From an uncultured Bacteroidales bacterium (GTDB lineage: Bacteria > Bacteroidota > Bacteroidia > Bacteroidales > UBA3663), in NCBI GenBank assembly GCA_937899265.1, contig CALBPV010000005.1, forward strand, positions 1-64,000: a stretch of DNA of 64,000 bases. Reading direction: 5' to 3'. Below the pieces are notes generated by a model. That model had not been told where the DNA came from. It saw only the letters and a list, made by a program, of their open reading frames with translations, and ran no database searches. Position numbers and translations under genes: made by a program. Positions within the stretch are counted from its first letter, which is position 1; every line of letters starts with the position of its first letter. This document shows positions 46,945-56,079 of the stretch, one piece after another.

Positions 46945-47466
46945 TCAGGAAGGCTGCCGAATCGGATTTGCGGGCAGGGCTCCCAACTCGATGACTTCCA
47001 TGTCGCGAATCTGTCCGGCGTCGAGTGTGAAACGAATCATTGTACGGACCACTTGCTGCCCGTAAGTTCCGGCAGCACCGGGATTGACGACCAGCATATT
47101 GAGTCTGTGGTCGAACATCACTTTACAGATATGGGAATGACCGCAAACGAAAAGACGGGGAGGATTCTGACGGAGGCGCGCATAGACATCGGCAGAATAA
47201 TGTCCCGGATAACCGCCTATGTGCGTCATCCACACAGAAACGCCTTCGAGGGTAAAACGCAGGTCGCCGGGATATCTCAGACGAAGTTCCCGGGAATCGA
47301 TGTTGCCACAGACCATCCTGCAGGGTTTCAGAGCTTCCAAACGGTCGGCCACCGAAGTGCTTCCCACGTCTCCGGCATGCCAGATTTCGTCGCATTCACT
47401 GAAATACGTTTCATAACGGTCGTCCCAGCATCCGTGGGTGTCGGAAAGGAGTCCAATGCGTAGCAT
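46945..47466 (-). CDS. YfcE/MJ0936-type metallophosphodiesterase
   Basis: 173 residues. Calcineurin-like metal-binding motifs are complete: GLLSDTHG at the start, DEIWHAGDVGS, VCGNIDSRE, and the late VCGHSHICKV with HIGGYPGH. Small enzymes of this family hydrolyse phosphodiesters in the cytoplasm; the natural substrate is usually unknown. It is divergent from pepT and 184 bases upstream of the POT gene on the same strand. Confidence 0.9.
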   Translation of the reverse strand: MLRIGLLSDTHGCWDDRYETYFSECDEIWHAGDVGSTSVADRLEALKPCRMVCGNIDSRELRLRYPGDLRFTLEGVSVWMTHIGGYPGHYSADVYARLRQNPPRLFVCGHSHICKVMFDHRLNMLVVNPGAAGTYGQQVVRTMIRFTLDAGQIRDMEVIELGALPANPIRQPS

Positions 47467-47556
47467 AGAATTGACAAAAAAGGGTTAAAGACAATTAAAT
47501 TCGCAAAGTTTGGCAGATTTTACACCAAAAACGAGGCAGATCTCGAAAATAATTCG

Positions 47557-47564
47557 TATCTTTG
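47557..47564 (+). promoter_or_regulatory. -7 promoter element for the pepT-aroA run
   Basis: TATCTTTG, 40 bases before the ATG at 47605. No convincing -33 element. This is the only clear promoter motif I found upstream of the long + strand run ending at 59326. Confidence 0.6.
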
Positions 47565-47604
47565 CGCGTTATTATAACGTACAAACTGACAAAAAATTGT
47601 AAAA

Positions 47605-48828
47605 ATGGATCTGATTTCACGTTTTCTCGGTTATGTGAAGGCCAATACGCAGAGCGACGAGACCACAGGGGTAACTCCCAGCACGCCCGGTCAAATGACT
47701 TTCGCACTCCGGCTCAAAGAAGAGCTCGCGCAGCTTGGACTTGAGGACATTTATCTCGATGACCACGCCTACCTTTATGCGACGCTGCCCGCCAACACGG
47801 ACAAAACCGTGCCCACGATAGGCTTCATTTCCCATATTGACACTTCGCCCGACATGAGCGGTGAGGGTGTCAATCCCCGTATTGTGGAGAAATATGACGG
47901 CAAAGACATTGTGCTCAATGCCGAGAAAAACATCGTACTCAAGACGGACGTGTATCCCGAGATTCTCAACCACAAAGGCGAGGACATCATCGTGACGGAC
48001 GGCACCACGTTGCTCGGAGCCGACGACAAAGCCGGCATAGCCGAAATCATCACGGCCATGGAGTACCTCATGGCCCATTCGGAAATCAAACACGGCAAGA
48101 TACGCATTGCTTTCAATCCGGATGAAGAAATCGGCCTGGGAGCTCATAAATTCGACGTGGAACGTTTCGGCTGTGACTTCGGCTACACCATGGACGGTGG
48201 CGAAGCGGGCGAATTGGAATATGAGAACTTCAATGCGGCTTCGGCCAAATTCGTCTTCCACGGAGTGAACGTCCATCCCGGTTCGGCCAAACACAAGATG
48301 GTGAACGCCAACCGTCAGGCACTGACGTTTGCCCAGATGCTGCCCCGTTGGGAAACACCCGAGCACACCGAAGGCTACGAAGGGTTCTACCACCTGACAG
48401 CCATGAACGGAACGGTCGAAGAAGCTACGCTCCACTATATCGTACGCGACCACGACCGCGACCGCTTTGAGAGCCGCAAGGAGGAACTGGAACACCTGGT
48501 GCGCCTTATGAATGAACGCCATCCCGGCCTCATCACCTACGAAATCAAAGACCAATATTACAACATGCTGGAGAAAATCGAACCCTGCATGCACATCATC
48601 GACTTGGCGAAAGAGGCCATGAAGGAAGCCGGCGTGACCCCCAAAGTACAGCCCATACGCGGCGGCACAGACGGAGCCCAGCTTTCGTTCAAGGGTCTGC
48701 CGTGTCCCAATATCTTTGCCGGCGGCATGAACATGCACGGACGGTTCGAATATGTGCCGATTCCCTCTATGGAAAAAGCCATGATGACTGTTGTGAACAT
48801 CTGCCGCCTGGCAGCAGAACAAGCCTGA
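47605..48828 (+). CDS. pepT: Tripeptide aminopeptidase (peptidase T)
   Basis: 407 residues. It removes the N-terminal residue from tripeptides in the cytoplasm. Di-zinc M20 motifs are present: [43 protein letters not shown], and [23 protein letters not shown] near the end; [17 protein letters not shown] lies in the lid domain. It starts the operon-like run; aroA begins 13 bases after its stop. It could complement the peptide transporter at 45156. Confidence 0.96.
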   Translation: MDLISRFLGYVKANTQSDETTGVTPSTPGQMTFALRLKEELAQLGLEDIYLDDHAYLYATLPANTDKTVPTIGFISHIDTSPDMSGEGVNPRIVEKYDGKDIVLNAEKNIVLKTDVYPEILNHKGEDIIVTDGTTLLGADDKAGIAEIITAMEYLMAHSEIKHGKIRIAFNPDEEIGLGAHKFDVERFGCDFGYTMDGGEAGELEYENFNAASAKFVFHGVNVHPGSAKHKMVNANRQALTFAQMLPRWETPEHTEGYEGFYHLTAMNGTVEEATLHYIVRDHDRDRFESRKEELEHLVRLMNERHPGLITYEIKDQYYNMLEKIEPCMHIIDLAKEAMKEAGVTPKVQPIRGGTDGAQLSFKGLPCPNIFAGGMNMHGRFEYVPIPSMEKAMMTVVNICRLAAEQA

Positions 48829-48841
48829 GACTGTCTTCTAC

Positions 48842-50089
48842 ATGCGTTACATCCTCTCCCCCTCGGTTTTGGCCACAGACTTCGCTGTGAGTCTCCCTGC
48901 TTCGAAAAGCATCAGCAACCGCGCCCTCATCCTTCGGGCATTGTCCGGCAGTCCGGCTATCGGGCATCTCTCCGACAGCGACGACACGGCGGTACTGATA
49001 CGTGCACTGCACGGCGACTTGCGGGGAACGATTGACATCGGTGCTGCCGGCACCTCAATGCGATTTCTGACGGCCTATTTGGCTTCCTTTCCGGGAGCCG
49101 ACGTCACATTGACGGGGTCGGAACGCATGCTACAGCGTCCCATCGGCATCCTGGTCGATTCGCTTCGCAGGCTCGGAGCCGATATCGCATACCTCGGCGC
49201 TGAAGGATTTCCTCCGCTTCGCATTCGCGGAAAACGCCTTCGGGGAGGCAGCCAGACTATGGCCGGCAATGTTTCGTCACAGTTCATCTCGGCCCTGCTG
49301 ATGGTAGCTCCAACGTTTGAAGAGGGGTTGGAACTTCACCTCTCGGGCAAAGTGACCTCCATACCCTACATTGAGATGACGCTCTCCATGATGAGTAGTT
49401 TCGGGGTGGAATCCCGTTGGGACCGCGCATCGCAAGTCATCGTCATTCCCTCCGAAGCTGAATACAAAGCCTTGGAGCAAAGTTATGCAGTGGAATCCGA
49501 TTGGAGCGGAGCGTCCTACTGGTACGAGATAGCGGCTCTCTCGGGCAGGACCGTCCAGCTTCTCAATCTCCCGGAAAAGAGTTTGCAAGGCGATGCCCGC
49601 ATCCGCGACTATTTCCACGACCTTGGAGTGGTCACCGACTTCAGCGACAACGATGCCCGGTTGCGTCCGGATCCTGCACTCCGCAGAGAGAGCCTCTCGC
49701 TCGACCTCGCCTCCCAGCCGGACATGGCCCAAACCTTTGTGGCGACCTGCTGTGCGTTGGGCATTCGGTTCAACATCACAGGTCTCCATACCCTCCGTAT
49801 CAAAGAGACCGACCGCATAGCAGCTCTTGAGACCGAGCTCCGCAAATTGGGCTACGTTGTCACCGACCGCGACAACGACATCATGAGCTGGGACGGCACA
49901 CGCTGTCAACCGATGAAGCAACCGGTCATCGACACCTACAAAGACCACCGCATGGCCTTGGCGCTTGCCCCGTTGTGTCTGTGTTCAGCACAGCCGCTCG
50001 CCATTAACAATCCGGCAGTTGTCACCAAATCCTATCCCGAATACTGGAATCATCTCCGGGCTTTCGGCATTAACATCCGTCAAGAATGA
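48842..50089 (+). CDS. aroA: 3-phosphoshikimate 1-carboxyvinyltransferase (EPSP synthase)
   Basis: 415 residues. It joins shikimate 3-phosphate and phosphoenolpyruvate in aromatic amino acid synthesis. Motifs are LPASKSISNRALIL, the PEP loop GAAGTSMRFLTAYLA, VSSQFISALLM, RIKETDRIAAL and DTYKDHRMALALAP. In the PEP loop the Pro found in E. coli (GTAMRPL) is replaced by Phe, which is common outside Proteobacteria as far as I recall. Its last four bases overlap the next start (ATGA). Confidence 0.96.
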   Translation: MRYILSPSVLATDFAVSLPASKSISNRALILRALSGSPAIGHLSDSDDTAVLIRALHGDLRGTIDIGAAGTSMRFLTAYLASFPGADVTLTGSERMLQRPIGILVDSLRRLGADIAYLGAEGFPPLRIRGKRLRGGSQTMAGNVSSQFISALLMVAPTFEEGLELHLSGKVTSIPYIEMTLSMMSSFGVESRWDRASQVIVIPSEAEYKALEQSYAVESDWSGASYWYEIAALSGRTVQLLNLPEKSLQGDARIRDYFHDLGVVTDFSDNDARLRPDPALRRESLSLDLASQPDMAQTFVATCCALGIRFNITGLHTLRIKETDRIAALETELRKLGYVVTDRDNDIMSWDGTRCQPMKQPVIDTYKDHRMALALAPLCLCSAQPLAINNPAVVTKSYPEYWNHLRAFGINIRQE

Positions 50090-50583
50090 ACGCATTTATA
50101 CAAGGTCTGATTATTTTGGTGGGTGCCCTCGTCCTGTTGGGCGCTGTGGTGGGCATCACGGCCCTCTTTGGACACAAACGGTTCAAGCGCCGCGAAGCCA
50201 AAGGCATATTGGAGCCCGGCGAAACATCGCCTCTCGACACGGTAAACGTCCCCGTGGAATGTTGCGGACAACACGCGACCTGCGAACGCGACTCTCTGCT
50301 GGCAGCCGTGTCGAAAGAAATCATTTACTACAGCGATGAGGAGTTGGACACCTATCAAGGCATTCCCTCCGACAAATATACTGACGAGCAGGCCGAAGAA
50401 TTTGCCGACATCTTCTACGAACTGCGTGAGATTGAGGTTGCCGGTTGGGTCAGAAGTCTCCAACTGCGAGGCATCGAAATCCCCGACCAAATCAAGGACG
50501 AAGTTCTTTTGGTGGTTCGCGAACGACGTTTCGAGCCCGTCAGCAACGGTGTAGATCACTCCAACGACAAAGTCGCTTCCTGA
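50086..50583 (+). CDS. Small membrane protein with CCGxHxxC motif, unknown function
   Basis: 165 residues. One N-terminal membrane segment (FIQGLIILVGALVLLGAVVGITALFG) is followed by a basic stretch (HKRFKRREAKG), then VPVECCGQHATCERDSL, a compact Cys/His cluster that could bind a metal or form disulfides. The acidic C-terminal half (IYYSDEELDTYQGIPSDKYTDEQAEEFADIFYELRE) looks helical and cytoplasmic. I recall similar proteins as conserved hypotheticals in Bacteroidales. It overlaps aroA by four bases and precedes the metal-permease fusion by 22 bases, so a metal-related role is possible (inference). Confidence 0.7.
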   Translation: MNAFIQGLIILVGALVLLGAVVGITALFGHKRFKRREAKGILEPGETSPLDTVNVPVECCGQHATCERDSLLAAVSKEIIYYSDEELDTYQGIPSDKYTDEQAEEFADIFYELREIEVAGWVRSLQLRGIEIPDQIKDEVLLVVRERRFEPVSNGVDHSNDKVAS

Positions 50584-50605
50584 AAATCTTGTTTTTCCCG
50601 CAAAA

Positions 50606-53600
50606 ATGTTGCTCGAATACCTTTTTTTCCGTCATGCGCTCCTCGGAGCATTGCTCGTCAGCTTGTGCTGCGGCATCATCGGCACCTACGTGGTGACGCG
50701 ACGCCGTGTGTTCATTGCCGGCGGCATCACTCATGCTTCTTTGGGCGGTCTCGGCTTGGGCATCTTTGCGGGACTCAATCCGACATGGGTGGCTGTTGTC
50801 TTTGCCATTGTGGCGGCATGGGCGGTACAGTGGCTTTCGTCGCGCCGCAACATACGCGAGGATTCGGCCATTGCCGTATGCTGGTCGTTTGGCATGGCGC
50901 TGGGCATCATTTTCATATTCCTGACACCGGGGTATGCACCTTCGCTCACGGAATACCTTTTCGGCAACATCCTGACCATCACTGCGGGTGACCTGTGGAC
51001 AATGGGCATTTTTACGGCCGTACTGCTGGCTTTCCAAATCATCTGCCAACGCGCCATTCTCTATGTGGCCTTCGATGCGTCTTTTGCGCGTATCCAACGG
51101 TTCCGTTCGGGATTGGTTGATTATACGATGACTGCACTCACCGCCGTGGCCATCGTGCTTTCCATCCGCATGATTGGCATCGTGCTTTTGCTGTCGGTGC
51201 TCACGCTGCCCCAAATGATGGCATCTCTTTTCTGCAACGAATACCGCCGTCTTGTGATTCTTTCGAGTTTACTCTGTTTTGCAGGATGCGTCGGCGGTCT
51301 TTTGGTCTCTGTGGCGCTGAACGTTCCCGCAGGAGCCTGTATCGTTGCCCTCATGGTAGTTGTCTATTTTGTAATGCGCGGAGTGCTGCATCTTGTGCGC
51401 CGTCGCAGCAGTGCCGCTGTGATTGTCATCATGGTGCTTTCGGCCCTGACGCTTTCCGGCTGCAAGTCCAACACGGCCCTCAATCGCGGCATGCGCGCTT
51501 TCACCACGAAATTCAATCCCTATTTCAACGGCGAAGAAGCCTATAAGAAAGGACTGATTACGATGGAATCCCGGCAAGATGACGAATATTCCGAACGCAT
51601 CTTCCTCCATCCCGTCCACAAATATGTGGGACAGGAGCCGGGCTCTGACGCCAACTTCCAGCGTGCTGTCGAGAAATGCAAGATTTGCGTCCAGACCAAG
51701 AGCATGAATACTCCGCCCAAATCACGTCCGGACAATCCGTCGAAGGAATACCGAGAATGGTTGAAACATTCGGAGTTCAATCCCTTCCTCCACAATGCCT
51801 GGTTCCTGAGCGGGAAGGCTCAGTTCATGATGGGCAACTTCGATGCGGCCGAGGCCACTTTCCGCTATACAGCGCGCAAGTTCTATTGGAAGGAACTTCT
51901 TTTGCAGGAGTGCCACATTTGGCTGGCCCGCTGTGCCGTGATGAAAAAAGACTACTATCAGGCCGAGGCGGAACTCGAACAGGTCATTCCTGCCAAGAAC
52001 TACAGTTCACAAAACTCGCTTGGACAGAATGCAGTCTATAAAAACCTCCCTGCGAGAGTACAGAACGAGTTTTCTCTCGTCAAAGCCGAGATGTTGCTCC
52101 TGCAGCCTGGCAACGAAGCGGCTGTGCTCGACTACCTGACCAAGGGACGGAAAGCCTTCCTGAGCAAGGATCAGCGTGTGAGGACACGGTTCTTCATGGC
52201 CCAGCTCCATGAAGAATTGTCCCATAGCGCAGCATCTTCTGCCGAACGGGAGGTTCATCGGAAACAGGCTTACAAGTTGTACAGGAACATCACCCACAGC
52301 GCCAGCAATTACAAGACGCAATTCAATGCCCGCATTGCAGCCACCCGCGTAATGCCGACCGACAATCTCGACAAGGTGGAGAAAAAACTGCGTCACCTCT
52401 CCTGGCAAGCCCGCAATAAAGAGTACCTCGACCAGATTTGCTATGCCCTCGGCAACGTCGAACTGGCCCGCAAGGACACGGCCAAAGCCGTCGAATGGTA
52501 CGAACGTGCCGTAGAGAAGAGCACCCGCAACGGTCTCGACAAAGCCGTGGCAGCCCTGCGTTTGGGAGAACTGACTTTCGAACAGGCCGACTATGTGCGG
52601 GCACAAAAGGGTTATTCTGCCGCCATGGGCATCATCAAAGACACCTATCCGGGATACGATTCCATCCGGCATATCTCCCAAGTGCTCGATGCTTTGCAGA
52701 CGCATGCCGAATCAGTCCACCTTCAGGACAGCCTGCTCACGTTGGCGGCTCTGCCCGAAGATTCGCTCAACGAAGCCATCGACCGCATCATCAAAGAATT
52801 GACACGTCAGGAGAAGGAAGCCGAGGATGCTCAGAAAATGCAGGCCTACAACGACAAACAATCCTCCCGTGTGGATCCCCTTGCCCAAGTTGCGCCCAAC
52901 ATTCCGCAAGTCGGGACACAGGACAAATCGTGGTATTTCTACAATCCGTCGGTCATCACGCGCGGCAAACAGGAGTTCCAGCGTCGTTGGGGTGCCCGCA
53001 AGCCTGAGGACGATTGGAGACGCAAGGACAAAACGGCCAGCCTATTGGCTGCTGCCGAGGAAATGCAGGACACCATTGTGGAAACTGCCGACAACATTTC
53101 TCCTGAAATCCCGGCAGACACACCTTCCGACATTTCGTCAGGGGACATTGCTCCCGCCGAAACGGCAGAAGCGGCTCCCGTCGATTCGGTCTTCCTCGAG
53201 AAGGCTCAGGATCCCCACAACCGCGAATACTATCTCGCACAGCTGCCCTTCACGCCCGAACAGAAAGATGCCTGCCACGCCATCATCGAAGAAGGTCTCT
53301 ATAACGAAGGCGTCATCATCAACGAACAGTTGGAGAACTTCCCGCTGGCCATCAAAACATTCACCGAGGTCGAGAACCGCTATCCCGAATCGGCCCGCCG
53401 CCTCGACATGTGGTATGCCATCTATCTGATGTACATGCGCATGAATCAGCCCGAGAAGGCCGAAATCTACCGTCAGAAGCTGATGGAAGGCTTCCCCGAG
53501 GCAGCCTACACCAAAGCTGTGGCCGACCCGAACTACATCCAGAACCTCCGGGCAATGGCTGCCGGACAGGATTCGCTTTACATACGGACTTACGAAGACT

Positions 53601-54481
53601 ACCTTGCCGGACATTCTCGGCAGGTGCACGAGGCATATTTCTGGGTACACGACAACTGGCCGCTCTCGAAGCTAATGCCCAAATTCATCTTCCTCCACGC
53701 TCTCTCCTATATACAGGAAGGTGACGTAAAGAGTTTCCAGGAAGCCCTCGAACAACTCACGGCCACTTATCCCGAGAGTGATGTTTCTCCGTTGGCCGGC
53801 ATGATGGTCAAAGGCATCCACGAAGGACGCAACGTACAGACCGGTTCCACCAACAGAGGCATGATGTGGGGCAGTTCACTCCATCGCGAGGGGGACAGCA
53901 TTGCCGTAGATTCCTCCATGATGTTTGTCAACGACCTCAAGGCTCCCTTTGTCCTGCTTTTGGCCTATCCTACCGACTCGCTCAATCAGAACGACCTGCT
54001 CTTCGAAATTGCCAAATTCAACTTCGAGAGCTTCCTCGTGAAAGACTTCGACCTCGAAATCATAAATACGGGCGGCGGTCTCAGCGTGTTGGTCATCAGC
54101 CAGTTCGCCGACATCAACGAGCTCCTCGACTACCACAACAAGATGGATGTTTCCGAGACGCTCTGGTTGCCCGACAACATTACAATGATTGATATCTCGG
54201 TGCCCAACTTCCGTGCCCTCCTCGCCGGACGCACCTTCGAAGAATACTTCCAATGGGTAGAGAAGACATACGGTGGCGGAGAAGAAGGAGATTCCGAGAA
54301 ATCAGACAACTCTGACAATTCCGAGAAATCAGACAATTCCGACAATTCCGACAATTCCGAGAAATCAGACAACTCCGACAACTCTGACAACTCCGACAAT
54401 TCCGACAATTCCGACAACTCCGACAACTCCGAGAAATCAGACAATTCTGACAACTCCGACAACTCCGACAACTCCTTTTAA
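50606..54481 (+). CDS. Fusion of ZnuB-type metal ABC permease and PorW/SprE-like TPR lipoprotein
   Basis: 1291 residues in one uninterrupted frame. Residues 1 to about 265 are an ABC-3 family permease (VVTRRRVFIAGGITHASLGG, SIRMIGIVLLLSVLTLPQMMA) with about eight membrane segments. Directly after it comes a lipoprotein signal: basic RRRSS, a hydrophobic run, and lipobox LTLSGC with Cys286. The rest resembles the T9SS lipoprotein PorW/SprE: FTTKFNPYFNGEEAYKKG, TPR-like helices, and a C-terminal region with LLFEIAKFNFESFLVKDFDLEI. It ends in a Ser-Asp-Asn repeat tail (about 1228-1291). An internal ATG at 51374 (Met257) could start the lipoprotein separately. No ATPase or metal-binding subunit is encoded nearby. 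porX follows 16 bases downstream. Confidence 0.8.
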   Translation: MLLEYLFFRHALLGALLVSLCCGIIGTYVVTRRRVFIAGGITHASLGGLGLGIFAGLNPTWVAVVFAIVAAWAVQWLSSRRNIREDSAIAVCWSFGMALGIIFIFLTPGYAPSLTEYLFGNILTITAGDLWTMGIFTAVLLAFQIICQRAILYVAFDASFARIQRFRSGLVDYTMTALTAVAIVLSIRMIGIVLLLSVLTLPQMMASLFCNEYRRLVILSSLLCFAGCVGGLLVSVALNVPAGACIVALMVVVYFVMRGVLHLVRRRSSAAVIVIMVLSALTLSGCKSNTALNRGMRAFTTKFNPYFNGEEAYKKGLITMESRQDDEYSERIFLHPVHKYVGQEPGSDANFQRAVEKCKICVQTKSMNTPPKSRPDNPSKEYREWLKHSEFNPFLHNAWFLSGKAQFMMGNFDAAEATFRYTARKFYWKELLLQECHIWLARCAVMKKDYYQAEAELEQVIPAKNYSSQNSLGQNAVYKNLPARVQNEFSLVKAEMLLLQPGNEAAVLDYLTKGRKAFLSKDQRVRTRFFMAQLHEELSHSAASSAEREVHRKQAYKLYRNITHSASNYKTQFNARIAATRVMPTDNLDKVEKKLRHLSWQARNKEYLDQICYALGNVELARKDTAKAVEWYERAVEKSTRNGLDKAVAALRLGELTFEQADYVRAQKGYSAAMGIIKDTYPGYDSIRHISQVLDALQTHAESVHLQDSLLTLAALPEDSLNEAIDRIIKELTRQEKEAEDAQKMQAYNDKQSSRVDPLAQVAPNIPQVGTQDKSWYFYNPSVITRGKQEFQRRWGARKPEDDWRRKDKTASLLAAAEEMQDTIVETADNISPEIPADTPSDISSGDIAPAETAEAAPVDSVFLEKAQDPHNREYYLAQLPFTPEQKDACHAIIEEGLYNEGVIINEQLENFPLAIKTFTEVENRYPESARRLDMWYAIYLMYMRMNQPEKAEIYRQKLMEGFPEAAYTKAVADPNYIQNLRAMAAGQDSLYIRTYEDYLAGHSRQVHEAYFWVHDNWPLSKLMPKFIFLHALSYIQEGDVKSFQEALEQLTATYPESDVSPLAGMMVKGIHEGRNVQTGSTNRGMMWGSSLHREGDSIAVDSSMMFVNDLKAPFVLLLAYPTDSLNQNDLLFEIAKFNFESFLVKDFDLEIINTGGGLSVLVISQFADINELLDYHNKMDVSETLWLPDNITMIDISVPNFRALLAGRTFEEYFQWVEKTYGGGEEGDSEKSDNSDNSEKSDNSDNSDNSEKSDNSDNSDNSDNSDNSDNSDNSEKSDNSDNSDNSDNSF
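54289..54478 (+). repeat. 9-bp coding repeat for a Ser-Asp-Asn tail
   Basis: Units of TCCGACAAC and TCCGACAAT, with interspersed GAGAAATCA, run to the stop codon of the fusion gene, encoding SDN with occasional SEK. Unit length is a multiple of three, so copy-number change would vary tail length without a frameshift. Confidence 0.9.
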
Positions 54482-54497
54482 ATAATACACGCGCGAT

Positions 54498-56051
54498 ATG
54501 AGCAATCCCAAGATACTGTGGGCCGACGATGAAATCGACCTCTTGAAACCCCACATCCTCTTCCTTTCCAACAAAGGATACGACATAACCCCCGTAACCA
54601 ACGGTCAGGATGCCATTGATCAAGTCAAGTCCGAAACCTTCGACTTGGTCTTCCTCGACGAGAACATGCCCGGCCTCACGGGCCTCGAGGCCTTGACGCG
54701 CATCAAGGAACTCGACCCCTCACTCCCCGTCATCATGGTGACCAAGAGCGAGGAGGAAGACATCATGGAGCAGGCCATCGGCAGCAAGATAGCCGACTAC
54801 CTCATCAAGCCCGTCCTACCCACCCAAATGCTGATGTCCATCAAGAAGAATCTGCACGCCCGCGAAATCACGCAGCAGCAGAACACTTCCGGCTACCAGC
54901 AGGAATTCGGCAAGCTGTCGATGCAAATCAATATGGCCCAGACCTTCGACGAGTGGGTCGAGATATATAAACGTCTCGTCTGGTGGGAGATAGAACTCTC
55001 GGCCAGCGATGCGAGCCTCGACAGCATGCTCCTGATGCAGAAAGAGGAAGCCAATGCGGCCTTTGCCAAGTTCGTACGCCGCAACTACGAGACCTGGATC
55101 AAGAGCAGCTATCCCGACCGCCCGCTCATGAGTCCCGACCTTTTCAAGACCCACATCTTTCCCGCCCTCGATGCCGGTGAGAAAGTTTTCCTCGTCGTCA
55201 TCGACAATTTCCGTCTGGACCAGTGGCGCATACTCCAGCCCCTGCTGTCCGAATGGTTCACCGCCAAGGAGGAGGTCTATAGTGCCATCCTCCCCACAGC
55301 AACGCAATACGCGCGCAATGCCATCTTCTCGGGCCTCCTGCCCGACAAGATTGCCAAGATGTTTCCCGACCTCTGGGTCGATGAGGACGAAGAGGAAGGC
55401 AAGAACCTCAACGAAGCGCCCCTCATTCAGACACAGCTTGACCGATATCGCAAGCACTATGACTTCTCTTACAACAAAGTGAACGAAAACAGCTACGGCG
55501 AACGTCTCGTGGGAAAACTCAAAGACCTCTCCCACAACGACCTCAACGTCATAGTACTCAATTTCATCGACATGTTGAGCCATGCCCGCACAGAGTCCAA
55601 AACCGTACGCGAATTGGCTTCCGACGAGGCTGCCTATCGCGCTCTTACCAAGACCTGGCTCGAACACAGCGCCACACTCGACCTCTTCCGCCGCATAGCG
55701 GAAATGGGCTACAAAGTGGTGCTCACAACCGACCACGGCACCGTGCGCGTCGAGAATCCCATCCGCGTTGTGGGTGACAAGAATGTCAATACCAACCTGC
55801 GCTACAAGTTGGGCAAGAATCTCAACTATCCGGCCAAACAGGTCTATGAAATCAAGAAACCCGAGGAGTTCGGTCTGCCCCGCCTTGACCTCTCCACGGC
55901 TTACATCTTCGCCACCGGCAAAGACTTTTTCGCCTACCCCAACAACTACAACGTCTATGTGCCCTATTATCGCGGCACCTTCCAGCACGGAGGCATCTCT
56001 ATGGAAGAAATGCTCATCCCCCTCATCACGCTGGAACCCAAGAAAAGATAA
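54498..56051 (+). CDS. porX: PorX-type response regulator with PglZ-like effector domain
   Basis: 517 residues, the length of PorX. The receiver domain (1-120) has ILWADDEIDLLKPH, the phospho-acceptor Asp54 in LVFLDENMPGLTGLEAL, MVTKSEEEDIMEQAIG and the conserved Lys in DYLIKPV. The remainder is a PglZ/alkaline-phosphatase-like domain with FLVVIDNFRLDQWRIL, TATQYARNAIFSGLLP, NFIDMLSHARTES and LTTDHGTVRVENP. In Porphyromonas gingivalis PorX acts with the kinase PorY and sigma factor SigP to control T9SS genes. Homologues also occur in Bacteroidales without a full T9SS, so its output here is uncertain. It follows the PorW/SprE-like fusion by 16 bases. Confidence 0.92.
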   Translation: MSNPKILWADDEIDLLKPHILFLSNKGYDITPVTNGQDAIDQVKSETFDLVFLDENMPGLTGLEALTRIKELDPSLPVIMVTKSEEEDIMEQAIGSKIADYLIKPVLPTQMLMSIKKNLHAREITQQQNTSGYQQEFGKLSMQINMAQTFDEWVEIYKRLVWWEIELSASDASLDSMLLMQKEEANAAFAKFVRRNYETWIKSSYPDRPLMSPDLFKTHIFPALDAGEKVFLVVIDNFRLDQWRILQPLLSEWFTAKEEVYSAILPTATQYARNAIFSGLLPDKIAKMFPDLWVDEDEEEGKNLNEAPLIQTQLDRYRKHYDFSYNKVNENSYGERLVGKLKDLSHNDLNVIVLNFIDMLSHARTESKTVRELASDEAAYRALTKTWLEHSATLDLFRRIAEMGYKVVLTTDHGTVRVENPIRVVGDKNVNTNLRYKLGKNLNYPAKQVYEIKKPEEFGLPRLDLSTAYIFATGKDFFAYPNNYNVYVPYYRGTFQHGGISMEEMLIPLITLEPKKR

Positions 56052-56079
56052 GTAATCAGAATGAAAACAAGATAATACA

